From contig ML976676.1 in the NCBI GenBank assembly GCA_010015655.1, positions 752,344 through 816,343 of the forward strand: a stretch of 64,000 bases of DNA, read 5' to 3'. Below, piece after piece: positions 52,901 through 64,000 of this stretch (its first letter is position 1; every line of letters begins with the position of its first letter). The notes beneath the pieces are model-generated. The model saw only the letters and a program-made list of their open reading frames with translations, was not told the origin of the DNA and searched no databases. Position numbers and translations under genes: made by a program. Source of the stretch: Bimuria novae-zelandiae CBS 107.79. Taxonomy: Eukaryota > Ascomycota > Dothideomycetes > Pleosporales > Didymosphaeriaceae.

Positions 52901-55363
52901 CGCCTTCGACAGCCTGTTGCCCGACAAGAGACACCATCTGCGCAATGTTGACATTGGAGCCCTTGGAGCCCGACGTGACTGTTTGAACGACGTTATTAAA
53001 GGGCTTGAGATTGTCCTTGGCTGCCGTTCCACCAGCCTCACGTCCCTCATTGAGGGCTTTCATAGCCTTCTGTTCAAAAGTGCCTCTAAGGGTCGTACCA
53101 GGGTTAGGCTCCAGTTGATCGGTTTCTGCAAGTGCCAGAACTTCGGCCACTTCAGCCTTGGCCTTCTCAACAGCTTCTACGATCTTTTCGGATGTTTTTT
53201 TATCCGGAACTGCGTCGCCGACACCAATGCTGAATCCGTTGTGTAGGAACCAGTACGCGACGATACGCTGTGTAGCGTTGAAAAAGTCCACCGCCGCTTG
53301 TGGACCATGTTCATTGTAAACAATGTGAACGACACCGCCAGCAGAAGCACCAACCTGCTTTTTGATGATTTGCCCCAGCACAATCTCACCGCTGTGAACA
53401 ATGACGGATTTGCCACTGAAGTCACTGAATTTGTCATCTGCAGAATCGCTCCCCTGGACGAGGTTGAGATCATCCTTCAATGCAAAGCTGATGATCTGCT
53501 TGCCAGTCCAGCGAGGTTTCGGCCTCAGGATGGCAGGTGGAGGCAGAATGCCATCCCAGTTGGGTACCCACATCATGAGCGGCATGACCTGCTCCTTGGT
53601 CAGGAAGACGTCGGTGTGGGTCATTTTGAAGATACCACACAGAGTGTCTTGCACGATACCCATGAGCGGCTTGTTGGATTGAGGTGAAACAATCTGCAGG
53701 GGAACCATGCAGAGATTTTTGACCTCGGAACGCGTTTCATCACTCTGTGGAACGTGCAGATTCATTTCGTCACCATCGAAATCGGCGTTGTAAGGCGACG
53801 TGACGGACAAGTTCAAGCGGAAGGTTGAGTACGGCATGACCTTGACACGGTGACCCATCATGGATTCCTTGTGCAGAGAGGGCTGTCGGTTGAAAATGAT
53901 GACGTCGTCGTCGTCAATGTGGCGCTCAACCTTCCAGCCGTACGCCAGTTGCAATTCGCCCAAGTTTTTATTGTGCTTGAGATCAAGACGTACACCGTCG
54001 GATTTGATAACGAAATTGGCTCCAGGGTGATTCGAAGGACCGTTTCGCACCAACTGTGACAACTTGCCGATGTTGAACTTGGTGACGGTTTCCGGATAGG
54101 TCAGTGTCCTTGCGATGGAGCGTGGTACACCGACCTGGTCTAGCGACAAGTTGGGGTCACCAGTAATGACGGTACGAGCCGAAAAGTCGACACGCTTGCC
54201 CATCAGGTTACCTCGCAGACGACCCTCCTTGCCCTTGAGACGACCACGGATCGTCTTTAGTGGTCGACCACTCTTCTGCAGCGCCTGGGGCACGCCATTC
54301 GCATCGTTATCCATGTAAGTTGCCACGTGGTATTGCAACAAGGACTCGTACTCTGCTATCGCGTGCATGGCAGCACCCTCTGCATGCGACTTCTTCACGT
54401 TGCTGTTGGCGCGAATGAGGTCGGCCAACTTATAGGTCAAGTCATCTTCACCACGGGCGCCGGCGCCTGTCCCGTCGACCGAGATACTAGGGCGAACTGG
54501 CGGCGGAGGAACGGGAAGCACTGTGAGGACCATCCACTCGGGGCGGGCATAGTCGGCATTCAAGCCAAGCAAAGCCATCGTGTTGTCGCTCAGGTGGCGG
54601 AAAACATTGAGGGCATCTTGCGGAGTGATTTGCTTCTTGTCGCCCTCCTTGGTCTCGTCCTCATCTTTCCGGGGCTTGAACGCGGCCCATAGCTTGAGGC
54701 CCTCTTTCCGGATGGTGTCGGGCATTCTATTCCCGCATCCGCCGTGGGGCTGTCGCGCCTTCTTGGGGTCTGACTCAGCTGGAGTCTGCTCACAATTCTT
54801 CCGCGTCTTGGAGAGTCGCCATATCATGTCGAAGCGCTTCTTGGGATCCTTGATTTTGATCGCTGTGTGCCAGTCCGGGTGAGTCTAACAGTGAGGTCAG
54901 CAAAGAAGTACACCAGGCCGCGATGCTCGTCTTCCGCGGAAGCCTTACGAAGTCAGCCAAGATCAGACCACAGTTGTGGCACACTGTCTCGAGAAGCTTT
55001 TTGATCTTCACGATGAAGCCTGCATTACGTCAGTACTACAAGTCCAGAGCGACAGCACGTGCAATACTCACCGACATGAAACACGGGCACGGCCAGTTCG
55101 ATGTGACCAAAGTGACCCGGACAGGTCTGCATGTCTTCTTTGCATGTAGCACACCCGAACATGCGGTCGATGCTGCCAAGCCTGGGGTCACCAAGACCCT
55201 GCATGCGGGGCAGATTCTTCTCCTCATCCATCGTCTCTGGGTAGATGATATGCGCGACACTCATCGCCTTGATCTCCTCTGGTGAGAGGAGACCGAACTG
55301 GATCTCCTTGATGGTGCGCAAGGGGCACTTGGAGATGACGGGGGCCCCGAGCGGCGGCGGCAT
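49964..55363 (-). CDS. RPB1: DNA-directed RNA polymerase II largest subunit RPB1
   Basis: Exons 55363-55072, 55019-54949, 54884-50041 and 49979-49964 give 1740 aa. It starts [20 protein letters not shown]. The N-terminal zinc region has [17 protein letters not shown]; the second zinc part is in [12 protein letters not shown] at the exon 2/3 junction. The active-site loop [15 protein letters not shown] lies at about 487-501 and coordinates catalytic magnesium; the trigger-loop region is [20 protein letters not shown]. From about residue 1580 the CTD holds YSPTSP-type heptads mixed with variant spacers. The frame at 50037 would stop with TAA, but GTAAGT at 50040 is a donor and CACAG at 49980 an acceptor (CTGACTAAG branch), leaving a 16-nt last exon that ends SPTSPQQ. 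It is head to head with Swd1. Confidence 0.97.
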
Positions 55364-56015
55364 GATGGCGGTGTGGTCTGGATTACTGCGACGATGCGCG
55401 GTTGAGGCTCACGGAGAGCGTGTTGGGCTGGCTCTCTGCTGTGAGCTCTTCGGGCGGCCGAAGGTGAGGGAACGGCCGCGGTGGCCACGCCGGAGCTGGC
55501 GCCTCCTCGGAGGTGAAAGACGCGTCTATGTATGCGAGGAAAGGTATTCAGCGTGTAGATATGCCGTCGTCGATGCGCCGATGCGCGCGGCGGGGTGCGG
55601 TCGAAGAAGAATATCTCCGACGGACAAAGGGCTGCGGGCCTGGGGCTCGCCGTGGGTCGCGCGGTCGCTGCGGGGGTAGCGCGTCGATTATGCGCCGTGG
55701 CGGGAGCGCAGACGGGTGCGGCGAGGTGTGTGACGCGCTCGCGGGCACCTTTGCGGTCGGGGTTGATGGGGTGGTGGTGGTGAGGGCGGGCGTGAAGGAG
55801 AGGGACGCTGCAGGCGGCGAACGTACAAGCAAGAGCGAACAAAGATGGCCAAGCCGCGCTTGGCCCGTTTCGGGGTCTAGCGCCTGGACCCGCAACCACT
55901 TTTGTGGTCACCGCGGGCGCGCGCCCATATCACAGCCATGGTGCGCGAGCACGAACACGCAAGATGCGCAGGCTGCTGAACGCGCGCGCTGCTCTTCCCT
56001 GCACCGCTCCCAGCC
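55364..56015. promoter_or_regulatory. Shared divergent promoter region of RPB1 and SWD1
   Basis: 652 bp separate the two start codons. The stretch is GC-rich with long runs of CpG and no transposon. Frames of up to 216 codons on either strand exist because of high GC and are not genes. Both genes are transcription/chromatin housekeeping genes, so co-regulation is plausible but only inferred. No TATA box seen. Confidence 0.5.
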
Positions 56016-57538
56016 ATGAACCTGTCGCTGGTTGACCCGTTCGTCCTCGCGCAGGACTGTCCCGAAGTCATCACCGGCCGTTTGCGTGAGTAACCACTCT
56101 TCATTCCGTCGGCACCGCGACTGACACGCCCCGCAGGCAGCGGCCATTCGACGTCCATCCGCTTCAGCCACCGCGGCGACCTGCTTGCTTCGGGGCGGGT
56201 AGGCAGCAATTCCTGTCCACCATTAGCGCACCAGGCTAACAATAGCAGCACGATGGCATCGTGGTCGTCTTCGACATCGAGACCAACGGCGTCGCGCGCA
56301 AGCTGCGCGGCCACACGCGCCAGATCCAGTCGCTGAGCTGGTCCACCAACGACCGCTTTCTGCTCAGCGCCGGCCAGGACTGGAAGTGCGTGCTCTGGGA
56401 CCTCAAGGATGGCTCCCGCGTGCGCACCGTTCGCTTCGAGTCGGCCATCTTCATCGCAGAGCTGCACCCGAAGAACCACATGATGTTTGCGGCCGCCCTC
56501 TTCGAAGACCAGCCCGTGCTGGTGGACATGTCTGACGAACTGCCGAAGAAGCACACGCTTCCTACCACGCCCCGCCGCCCGCCGACCGACAAGAACGAGA
56601 AGAAAGCTGCCCAGGATGCAAAGCAGACGACCACCGTGACCGTCTTCACGCCCTCCGCCGAACACATTCTCGCGGGCACAAACAAGGGCTGGCTAAATAT
56701 CATCGATGCCAGGACGTTCGAGCTGCTACACTCATATCGCCCTACCAACTCGCTCATAGTGTTGATTCGCATGTCACAATCCGGGAGGGACGTCGTGCTC
56801 AATTCTAGCGACAGAATCATCCGGACCTTTGTCCTTCCAGACCTCAGCGACCCAAAGCTCGACTTCAACGAACTGCAACTCACTGTGCAGCACAAGTTCC
56901 AGGATCTCGTCCAGCGCCTCTCCTGGAACCACGTCACCTTTAGCTCAGCGGGCGACTACGTTGCAGCGACAACGTATATGAACCACCATGTCTACATCTG
57001 GGAACGCGGGCAAGGCAGTCTCGTCAAGATTCTCGAGGGCACGAAGGAGGAACTATCCGTGGTGGAATGGCATCCGTTCCGGCCTTTCGTCGCTGCTATT
57101 GGCGTCGATTCCGGCCGCGTCTGGCTCTGGTCCATCCTGCAACCCCAACGCTGGTCCGCCCTAGCCCCGGACTTTGTCGAAGTGGAGGAGAATGTGGAGT
57201 ACATTGAGAAGGAAGACGAATTCGATATCCAGCCGGCTGAGGAGCTTCACAAACGGAGGCTGGACCAGGAAGACGAAGAGGTCGATGTGCTCACCGTTGA
57301 TCCGGTCAAGACCAGCACTCAGCACGAGCCGGGCGAATTCAGGATGCCCGTGTTGCTGGATATCGAAGCCAGCGACAGCGAGGATGAAATTGTGGCTATT
57401 GGGGCTGGGCAGTTTAGGCGGCGCAGTCCTGGCGCGGGAAGGGAATACATGAACGATGACGAGGTGAGCGTGAGCGCTGATGAGGCGAGGAGAACTAACG
57501 GGACTTCGACGACCGGGACGAAGCGGCGGAGGGCGTGA
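56016..57538 (+). CDS. SWD1: COMPASS complex subunit Swd1 (RbBP5 orthologue), WD40 protein
   Basis: Exons 56016-56085, 56137-56198 and 56249-57538 give 473 aa; introns of 51 and 50 nt have GTGAGT/GTAGGC donors and CTGAC/CTAAC branch sites. The N-terminus MNLSLVDPFVLAQDCPEVIT is the characteristic opening of Swd1/RbBP5. WD40 blades follow (LRGHTRQIQSLSWSTNDRFL, WKCVLWDLKDGS, HKFQDLVQRLSWNHVTFSSA, VEWHPFRPFVAAIGVDSGRVWLW). After about residue 350 comes an acidic linker (VEENVEYIEKEDEFDIQPAE) containing the hinge that contacts the methyltransferase module, and a basic end (TKRRRA). It acts in histone H3K4 methylation in the nucleus. The region has no lesions. Confidence 0.95.
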
Positions 57539-57990
57539 TGACCTGTCGCCGGGTCTACACTGCACTACATATGGGCTCCAAAGCGCGCTACGGACAGCTT
57601 GCACATGCGAAGTTGGCACATTGCGTCGTCTCAAACCTGGTGGCGGACGGATTTCCCGCCATCGCTATCTGGATGCTATTTCTATTGCGCCATATGTAAT
57701 TTCGGATATAGTGCGCTCTTGCGCTCCTCAGGTATGCACATGCAGAAGAATAAAAGTACTTCTTCGGCAGGCTCAAGGCGGTGACGCAATTACACTAGAA
57801 CATAATTTGAGATATCCAGCCAAAATAAGATTGTTCGAGTGCGGTGTGATTCGATTCGCGAATTTAATGACTTGGTTAAATCGCTACCAGTGCAACAACA
57901 CTGTTTAACAGCATCCCCCCCCCCCCCCCCCTGTTCAGCAGTACCCCCTTTACGCAACATAATCAGCTTTTCTTTATTGCATATACATAC
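57539..57990. other. Intergenic border between conserved block and transposon-rich end; C17 run
   Basis: Moderate GC falling to AT-rich. A run of 17 C (57915-57931) is flanked by related words (ACAGCATCCCC and TCAGCAGTACCCCC), possibly a worn transposon end. No gene. Confidence 0.5.
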
Positions 57991-58048
57991 AACTAAGTTC
58001 CCTCACTGCGTTAACACTCCTGGAAGGAAATCCAGGCGTAGTTCTTAT
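57991..58048 (-). repeat. Dispersed 58-bp repeat, copy C
   Basis: Reverse orientation of the segment seen at 19534 and 39691: read on the minus strand, ATAAGAACTACGCCTGGATT...CAGTGAGGGAACTTAGTT, with the hairpin CCTGGA-TTTCCT-TCCAGG. It sits at the boundary where AT-rich transposon DNA begins. Confidence 0.7.
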
Positions 58049-58249
58049 CTATTAAATGACTCTGTTAATAGGTTGGCAAGCTGAGGTATTTAAGAGTTTG
58101 CTGACATACGGTGTAGGGCCTATGAGATCTGCGCCGGGTTTGGGTGAAGTACTTATATAAAGTAAGCTAAGGCAGCAAGTCCGTATTAAGCTATTTTAAA
58201 AGCCTTTATCTAAACACTTTCTTAAAGGAGATAGCTATTAGTATTATAA

Positions 58250-58818
58250 CGTTTAATAATACTATAATGCTTAACCTGCCAGATAGAATAGATCCTAAAT
58301 AATAGGAGGTATATAGTTAGATTATAGAGACCTTTTAACTAGAAATACTTTAACAAGATATTCTCTAATAAGTAATGCACGATAATATCCTATATAAGAA
58401 GCTTAATAATATATATTTTTAGAGAATCCTTAGCTATATGTTCCTATCTATTAATTAAAGGGTAATACTATATAGTACTGCTGTCTCACGATAGGTGTAG
58501 AAGAAGTATAAGATTTATAAAAAGGATATAAAGATAGTGCTTTTTAAGGCTATTAGTAAGATCTACTTATTATTTAGCGTCTAGACGAGTCGTAGGGAGA
58601 AGGCTTTAAATAGTATTATAGCTTACTTTATTAATAAGAATCTTCTATGCCAAACTATACATCTAGCCCTTTTAAAGATAGATAATACCTATAGTAGTAA
58701 GAATATAGCGACGTGTACGCTTAAAATTATTAAAGACTATAAATTTAAGAAGAATATTAGCTACTTTATTCTTAATAATACCTCTTTAAATAATGTCGCC
58801 GCTATAATGGGCAGCGTC
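58250..58818 (+). pseudogene. RIP-degraded hAT-family transposase fragment
   Basis: A plus-strand frame with many stops still shows the middle of a hAT transposase: TSRREKALNSIIAYFINKNL, LCQTIHLALLKIDNTYSSKN and NISYFILNNTSLNNVAAIMG (hAT consensus DxWTSxxxxAxxxIxAHxxD ... HxGxNIA ... DNAxNN). The text ends at 58818 where another element begins. The dimerisation domain expected further right was not found, so the copy is interrupted or truncated. Confidence 0.75.
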
Positions 58819-59689
58819 CAGTTATTACCTTAGATCCTTAATCCTTAGTTATGCGAATCCTAGATATATAAGTTTAACGCTTAAAGCTTAACTTTAGACT
58901 TTTTATTAAATTTATAAGTATTTTTTTAGTACATTTAGCTCCTTAAGCACCTAGCCCCTTATATTAAATTTAATTACTTTTACCCGTCACGTGATAAGTA
59001 AATTATAATTATAATTATAGACTAAAGCTATAAAGTAGCACACAAAGTTAAAAGACTTATATAAATAAATACTATAAAGGTAACGCCTAGACTTGCGAGA
59101 AGATAAAACCCTCATTAGTAAGTAATTAAAAAGGAGTCCTAATAAACACTTAATGCTAGTAAGACTATCTTTACTAAATAAAGAAGTTATAGAAATAAGA
59201 ATAAGACCTTTTACTAAAGGTCTACGTCTTAGTGCGAATAATTATATATAGTAAGCTATTAGCTTATAAAAAAGTAATAGCTAGAGAGATAAAAAGAGGG
59301 TTTCCTTATTTATAGCTAATTCCTAGGCATTAGGAGTTAGCGAGAATAAAATATAATAATTTTTAAGTAAAGCTAAAGTACTTATTAACCTTTAAGATAC
59401 CTTCTAGACTCTATTATAAGAAGTAAGAGAACTAATTAAAAAAATATTAAACAAACGCTAAGAACCATTAATAATATAATAATACTTCTAAGAAATAAAT
59501 AGTACAAATTAGCTATTAAAAGTAGACTAATAAATAGAGCTACTTGTAAGGGGCCGGGTGCTTAAGGAGCCAAAGGTGCCAGAAGAATACTTATAAATTT
59601 AATAAAAAGTCTAAAGTTAAGCTTTGGGCGTTAAACTTATATATCTAGGGTTTACATAACTAAGGGTTAAGGATCTAAGGTAATAACTA
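58819..59689. mobile_element. Element with about 145-bp terminal inverted repeats inserted in the hAT copy
   Basis: Positions 58819-58965 and 59545-59689 are inverted copies of each other; outer end AGTTATTACCTTAGATCCTT. Nearly all mismatches between the arms are C/T or A/G, as expected after independent RIP of both arms. The interior (about 580 bp) is AT-rich with no readable protein. An outer CAG/CTA pair hints at hAT-like ends, but I see no clean target duplication. It is probably a non-autonomous DNA element. Confidence 0.75.
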
Positions 59690-61640
59690 GGCGTAGCCTA
59701 TTATATACCTCTTTTCCCTTTATTAAGGGTAAAGAAAATCTTTGCGTTTTATCCTACTTATATAGCTTTACGATTATTTTATTATCTACTTATAATCCTC
59801 TTACTATTATAAACCTTTCACTAGTTCCGTTCTCGCGTGTCTAATTTTATATCCTTACTATAAGTAGTTACTATAGTAGTGTGTTTGCGCTAGTGCGTTT
59901 ACTTATTATTATATATATAAAATTGCTTCTTACTTAGCCTCTAGACCTTACTTTTTTATACTTTCCTTTTTCTTAGCTTAACTTCGTGCGTAATAATATC
60001 TTACTTTTAACCTAGTCTTCTCTAACTTTGCAACCTAATTTCTCTTACTATTTTAATAAGAGAGCTAGCCCTTTACGTAATAGCTATATAATAAGGACGC
60101 CTAAGCGTTAGAGGCGTGCTACTAACTTTAATAATAAAATAAAAAAAGACCTGTCACTATTATAATTACCTAATTACTAACTTAAGAAGACTACGCTCTT
60201 TTAAAATAAGGCTACTATTTTTAACGCTAGCGTAATCCTTTTTAGTTAGCTTATTAAGAAGTTTAGTCCTTTTAAAGATTATAAAGTAAGTTTTAGATTT
60301 TTTTTACGCTTTCTTTACATCTTTCTACTTTTTAACTTACCTTTTTACTTTTTTAACCTTCTTTTTAGTTCTTTATTAGCCTGGGTGTGCGCACTTATTA
60401 ACTTAATAAGCTTAGCTCTTAAGGTCTAATCTTACTACGCGTAATAATTAAGCACTAGTATATTAACTACGTTACCTATAAACGCGTCTATTAGTAGGTG
60501 CTAGTAGGTAAAATAGCGTTATGTAAGGAGTGCTATACCTATAAGCTTACTAGCTACACTAGATAAGTATGCTTTAGTCTAGCTCGTTTTAAATAACTTT
60601 AAGATATACTCTACTAACTTCTTCCCTTACTTAGATTTAGCCTGTCCTTAATAAAGTTAGTCGCGAAAAGTTTACTAATATTATAATTATTAGTGTAAGC
60701 TACCTTATAAATAAGATTTTAAAGAGTAGCTAAAAATAAAAGACCTTTTTTACTAATCTTAACGCGTTCTATTCTGCTTATAAAGTTATTATTATTAATT
60801 ACTATACCTCCTTTAAGAGTAAGACTACTACTACTTTAGGCCTTATTACTTTTTCCTTTAAGGCCGTTTAGCTCTTAGAGCGTATTACTATTATAATTAA
60901 GAAAACTTTTAACCTTCTTTAAATTTATGCTACTAACTTTAAAGCATTCTATTAAAAATATAAAAACCTTTTTATAAGTTTTTTTTAAATAATAAAGCTA
61001 TTTTTAAAGGCTAATATTATATAGCTTTCTAGTAAGTTCGTGGTAGTAGATAAGGGTATTATAATAAATAGTTTCTAGATAATAAATAATGTCCTCGCGG
61101 GAGCTAATATGCCTACTTAAGCCTAGTAGGGCTTACGCTAGTAGTTTTAGGCTATTATAATTAAGAAGTGCTTAAGTAAGGAGGATAATAGCTTCCATAA
61201 CCCTAGTAGTATATTAAAGGGTAGAGAAGTAAACCTAAATATTATTAAAAAAGTTTTACTATTTCTTTAGTAATTAAAATTTTTTTTTAACCTAGTTCCT
61301 TTCTCCTTTTTACTTTAGTTTGCTTTTAAGGCTTACTTCTTTTATAAGGGTTATTCCTTATTACTATAAGAATTATTTAGTCCTCTTATTATTCCTAGTA
61401 GTTTTAAAGGTTTTTTAAGTTATTTCTTTAAAATTTCTTCTTAACTTTTTTTCTTAATACTTAATTTTATCTTCTAATAATATTATTCTTACCCTTATTT
61501 TAGATACCTTTATCTAGCTAGGTTCATTAACTTAGCGAGGCAGGCATCGTAGAGCCTCCTTTAGGCCCTAATAGAAGTAGATTTAGGGGATATAGCGGTA
61601 AAATCTTATTAAGAGTTTTCTATTATAATTTTAATATAGC
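59690..61640. repeat. AT-rich RIP-flattened DNA, not resolved
   Basis: About 2 kb with stops in every frame. It lies downstream (minus sense) of the chromovirus chromodomain, so the 3' untranslated part and LTR of that element should be here, but I could not find a TG...CA bounded LTR. Other repeats may be stacked here. Confidence 0.5.
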
Positions 61641-64000
61641 TTAGTAAACTTCTCTTAATCGTTTAACGTAGTAGCTTAATTAAGATTTTTATAAAATTTC
61701 TAAGTTCTTTAAGAGTAGTTTTTTTTATTATACTAGGTATTGTACTTTCTTGCCTTTACAGGACTAGCGTTTTTTATATATATTAATTATACTATACTTC
61801 TCTTCCCCCTCTTTTATTATAATTACTTCAGGCTAGGCGTTATTAGTGGTTTAGCTAAAAAGAAAGTTTAATAAGGCTAACTTTAGCTTATTTACGTAGA
61901 ACCTTAGGTGCATGTTTGGCAGGATATCTAGTTTTATTACGTAAGAGTTTATTACCTTCTTTATAGTAAACTTTCCTTACTTTTAGTTAAGCTTCCTACT
62001 TAAATATTAGTTTTAGAGGTAGTCCTTATACTTTAGCTATACTTTATCTCTTTCCTTTAAAAATAAAGCGTTTTTATATTAATGGTTCGCTAGGCACTCT
62101 TATTCTTATTAGGCTATTATTATTTTTACCTAGGTAAAGTTAAAAACCTTTTTAAACTTTTTTATTATTACCTTCGTGGCCTTCTTTACGTTAGTTTTAA
62201 GCTCTAAGGCTAATCTCTATACTCTAAAGTTCTTAACTAGTTTAATGTTCTAGCCGTAGGATAGGAAAAATAGGCTAACTTTTATTAATATAGCTTTTTG
62301 CCCTTTAATAGCTATTTAAGCTATAAGAAGCTACTTTATCTAATTATTTTATTACTAGTTATAGTACGCCTAGAGGTAGGCTTTAAGGATAGAGTTTATT
62401 TATTCTATCTACCTATCTATTTCTAGGTGCTTTACTATAGATAGTATTTAGTTAATACCTGCTTATTTATAGAGTGTAGTTTAAAATTTGCTTATAAATT
62501 GTCTCCCGCGATCCGATATAATAGAGGAGGGGAAAAAGTAGTCTACTACCTAGTATTAAAAGAACGCTATTATAACTATAGGTATATTAAAATTTAGGAG
62601 ACTAATAAACTTAGGGTCCTTACTAAGTTTATTTATAATTATTATAATATTCGTGTAGCTATTGCTTTTAGGTATGACAGTAATAAAGTCTATTATAATA
62701 TTCTTCTATCCTTATTTAGGTAGTAGTAAAAGCTTTAGCGGGCCCTATTTTGCTTCTCTTTATAGTTTAGTTCTTCTATAAATATTATAGTTCTTAATGT
62801 ACTACCTTACTTAGTTAGATATCTCTAGGAAGAAGTAGTCTTAAGTAAGAATTTTATAAGTATTTTCTTATCTTAAGTATCTTAAAGCTAGGGAACTATA
62901 CGCAACCGCTATTAGCTTTATTTATAAAAGTTTTAATTTTAGTATTTATTATCTTAATCTATAGCATAAGTACCCTTAGTTATCTATACTATATTCTAAG
63001 ATACTAATAAATAACTTTTACCTAGGTTTAAACTTCCTAAGCCCGTTCTTAATATAGGCCTTTATCTTGCTATACGCGCTATCTTTATCGCGTTCTGCCT
63101 CTTACTATATAGTATTAAAGTCTAGTTTACGTCGCTTGATAGGGCTATCGCCTCCTTAAAGGGTTAATATAGGTAGTTTAAGGCGTATTAGGTAAGTAAG
63201 CACTAGGTTCTTGTCTATTTTAGTATAGTTAGGTTCCTCTATAGTAGTAGGTATTTAGGGGATAAAAGACTTTAAGCTATTTCTTTTAGTAGTCTTTTAA
63301 AAAAGCGTAAAGTATCTTAACTTTAATTTATTATCTTTACTATCCTTTAGTAGGTTTTAGTCCCTCTAGGAGAGGGCGTTTACCTTAGAGTTTACTAATC
63401 CTAGTTTATATATAAATATTATATTAATATAGCTAAGTGTGTTTACTTATTAAACGTATTGTTTGTCTAATCTTCGTTTAGTAACGAAATACGTAAGGTT
63501 CTTATAATTAGTATAGACTATAAGGTACTTTACTACTTAATATATATAGTCCTATTTATTTATATATTTAATAACTATAAGTATCTTTTTATCGTAGATA
63601 GCGTAGTTATATTCTGCCAGGCTATTCTTTACTAAGAAGTAAGCTACTAGGCGCAGAATCTTATTATTATTATGCTAAGAAAAGTATTTCCTAATTAACT
63701 AGCTAAAGGCGTCTACTTCTAGTACTAATTCTTATTTAGGGTTAAATTAGGCTAGCGCAGGATCTATATAAAATACTATCTTTAGAAAGTTAAATACGTG
63801 CTACTACTCTTATCCCTAGATAAATTCTACTCCTTTACTAGTAAGCTTTATAAGGGGGCTTACTATGCTAGAGAAGTCTTATATAAATCTTTAATAAAAG
63901 TTTATAAAGCTTATAAAGTTCTAGACTCCCTTTACTAAAGTTAGTAGCTTTTATTTTTAAATTATTTAGACTTTATCTAGGTCTATGCTTACGCCCTTAT
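61641..64000 (-). pseudogene. Second RIP-degraded gypsy chromovirus pol, minus strand
   Basis: Reading the minus strand from the right edge: end of RT/connection (FLGFANFYRRFI-like near 63880-63935), RNase H (AEYNYAIYDKK near 63600-63630, then TNYKNLTYF near 63505), a long eroded integrase region, the integrase C-terminal block (LPNMHLRFYVNKLKLA near 61875-61930) and a chromodomain-like piece (GKKVQYLV near 61735-61765). Stops are dense and GC is very low, so RIP is heavier than in the element at 1-2470. The differing sequence suggests another chromovirus family. The 5' half is beyond the window. Confidence 0.85.

Noticed and set aside
55261..55911. Minus-strand frame of 216 codons and a plus-strand frame 55513-56019
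   Set aside because: They lie in the GC-rich RPB1/SWD1 promoter and the first overlaps RPB1 exon 1 in another frame; Arg/Pro/Ala-rich text without domains.
55877..56937. Minus-strand frames of 262 and 233 codons
   Set aside because: Antisense shadows of Swd1, whose plus-strand reading is a clear family match.
57915..57931. C17 run as a possible telomere or G-quadruplex array
   Set aside because: Single homopolymer without the TTAGGG repeat of fungal telomeres; only noted as a likely transposon edge or slippage site.

Overview
This window is a stretch of a filamentous ascomycete (Pezizomycotina) nuclear genome, probably a dothideomycete; the class is my inference from gene families and not something I could test. 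The evidence is short spliceosomal introns of about 45-60 nt with GT...CTAAC/CTGAC...AG, a fungal-type RPB1, the COMPASS subunit Swd1, a Dur3 urea transporter, and many transposons whose damage is almost entirely C-to-T or G-to-A. That damage is biased to CpA/TpG and has turned Gln and Trp codons into stops, which is the signature of repeat-induced point mutation (RIP).

Layout. 1-3398: the 3' part of a RIP-mutated Ty3/gypsy chromovirus with its 3' LTR and an antisense reading frame. 3889-6022: a pogo/Fot1-type DNA transposon with perfect 42-bp inverted ends. 6438-18200: host genes, namely a PAF-acetylhydrolase-like gene with one nonsense codon, a degraded family gene, an intact DUR3 urea transporter, a cysteine-rich secreted-protein gene with one nonsense codon, and an F-box pseudogene. 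18935-25024: a degraded coding remnant, a Tc1-like element whose right terminal repeat holds a nested Fot1-like element, and a second Tc1-like element. 25464-29619: a MetE-like enzyme and a coilin-like nuclear protein. 30581-34507: a dead NACHT-ankyrin (NLR-like) gene carrying a 128-bp hAT MITE. 35036-39240: a cupin, a small double-nonsense ORF, a secreted RidA-like gene with a frameshift, a sulfotransferase-like gene, and a truncated gene tail. 43691-57538: a conserved block with a 750-aa fungal protein of unknown function, PP4 regulatory subunit 2, RPB1 and Swd1. 57540-64000: AT-rich transposon graveyard with a hAT transposase, an element with about 145-bp inverted ends inside it, and a second chromovirus on the minus strand.

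How it fits together. The window shows two compartments. The block from about 43.7 to 57.5 kb carries intact transcription and chromatin genes (RPB1 and Swd1 are divergently transcribed). The accessory part (1-39 kb) alternates RIP-flattened transposons with genes that are intact apart from one or a few nonsense or frameshift lesions. Many of these nonsense lesions sit in CpA/TpG context, which suggests RIP leaking from neighbouring repeats into single-copy genes, although unrelated pseudogenisation cannot be excluded from sequence alone.

No tRNA, rRNA or CRISPR array was seen. A run of 45 Ns follows a 24-nt poly-T at 46243-46266. All exon boundaries are read by eye from splice consensus and frame.
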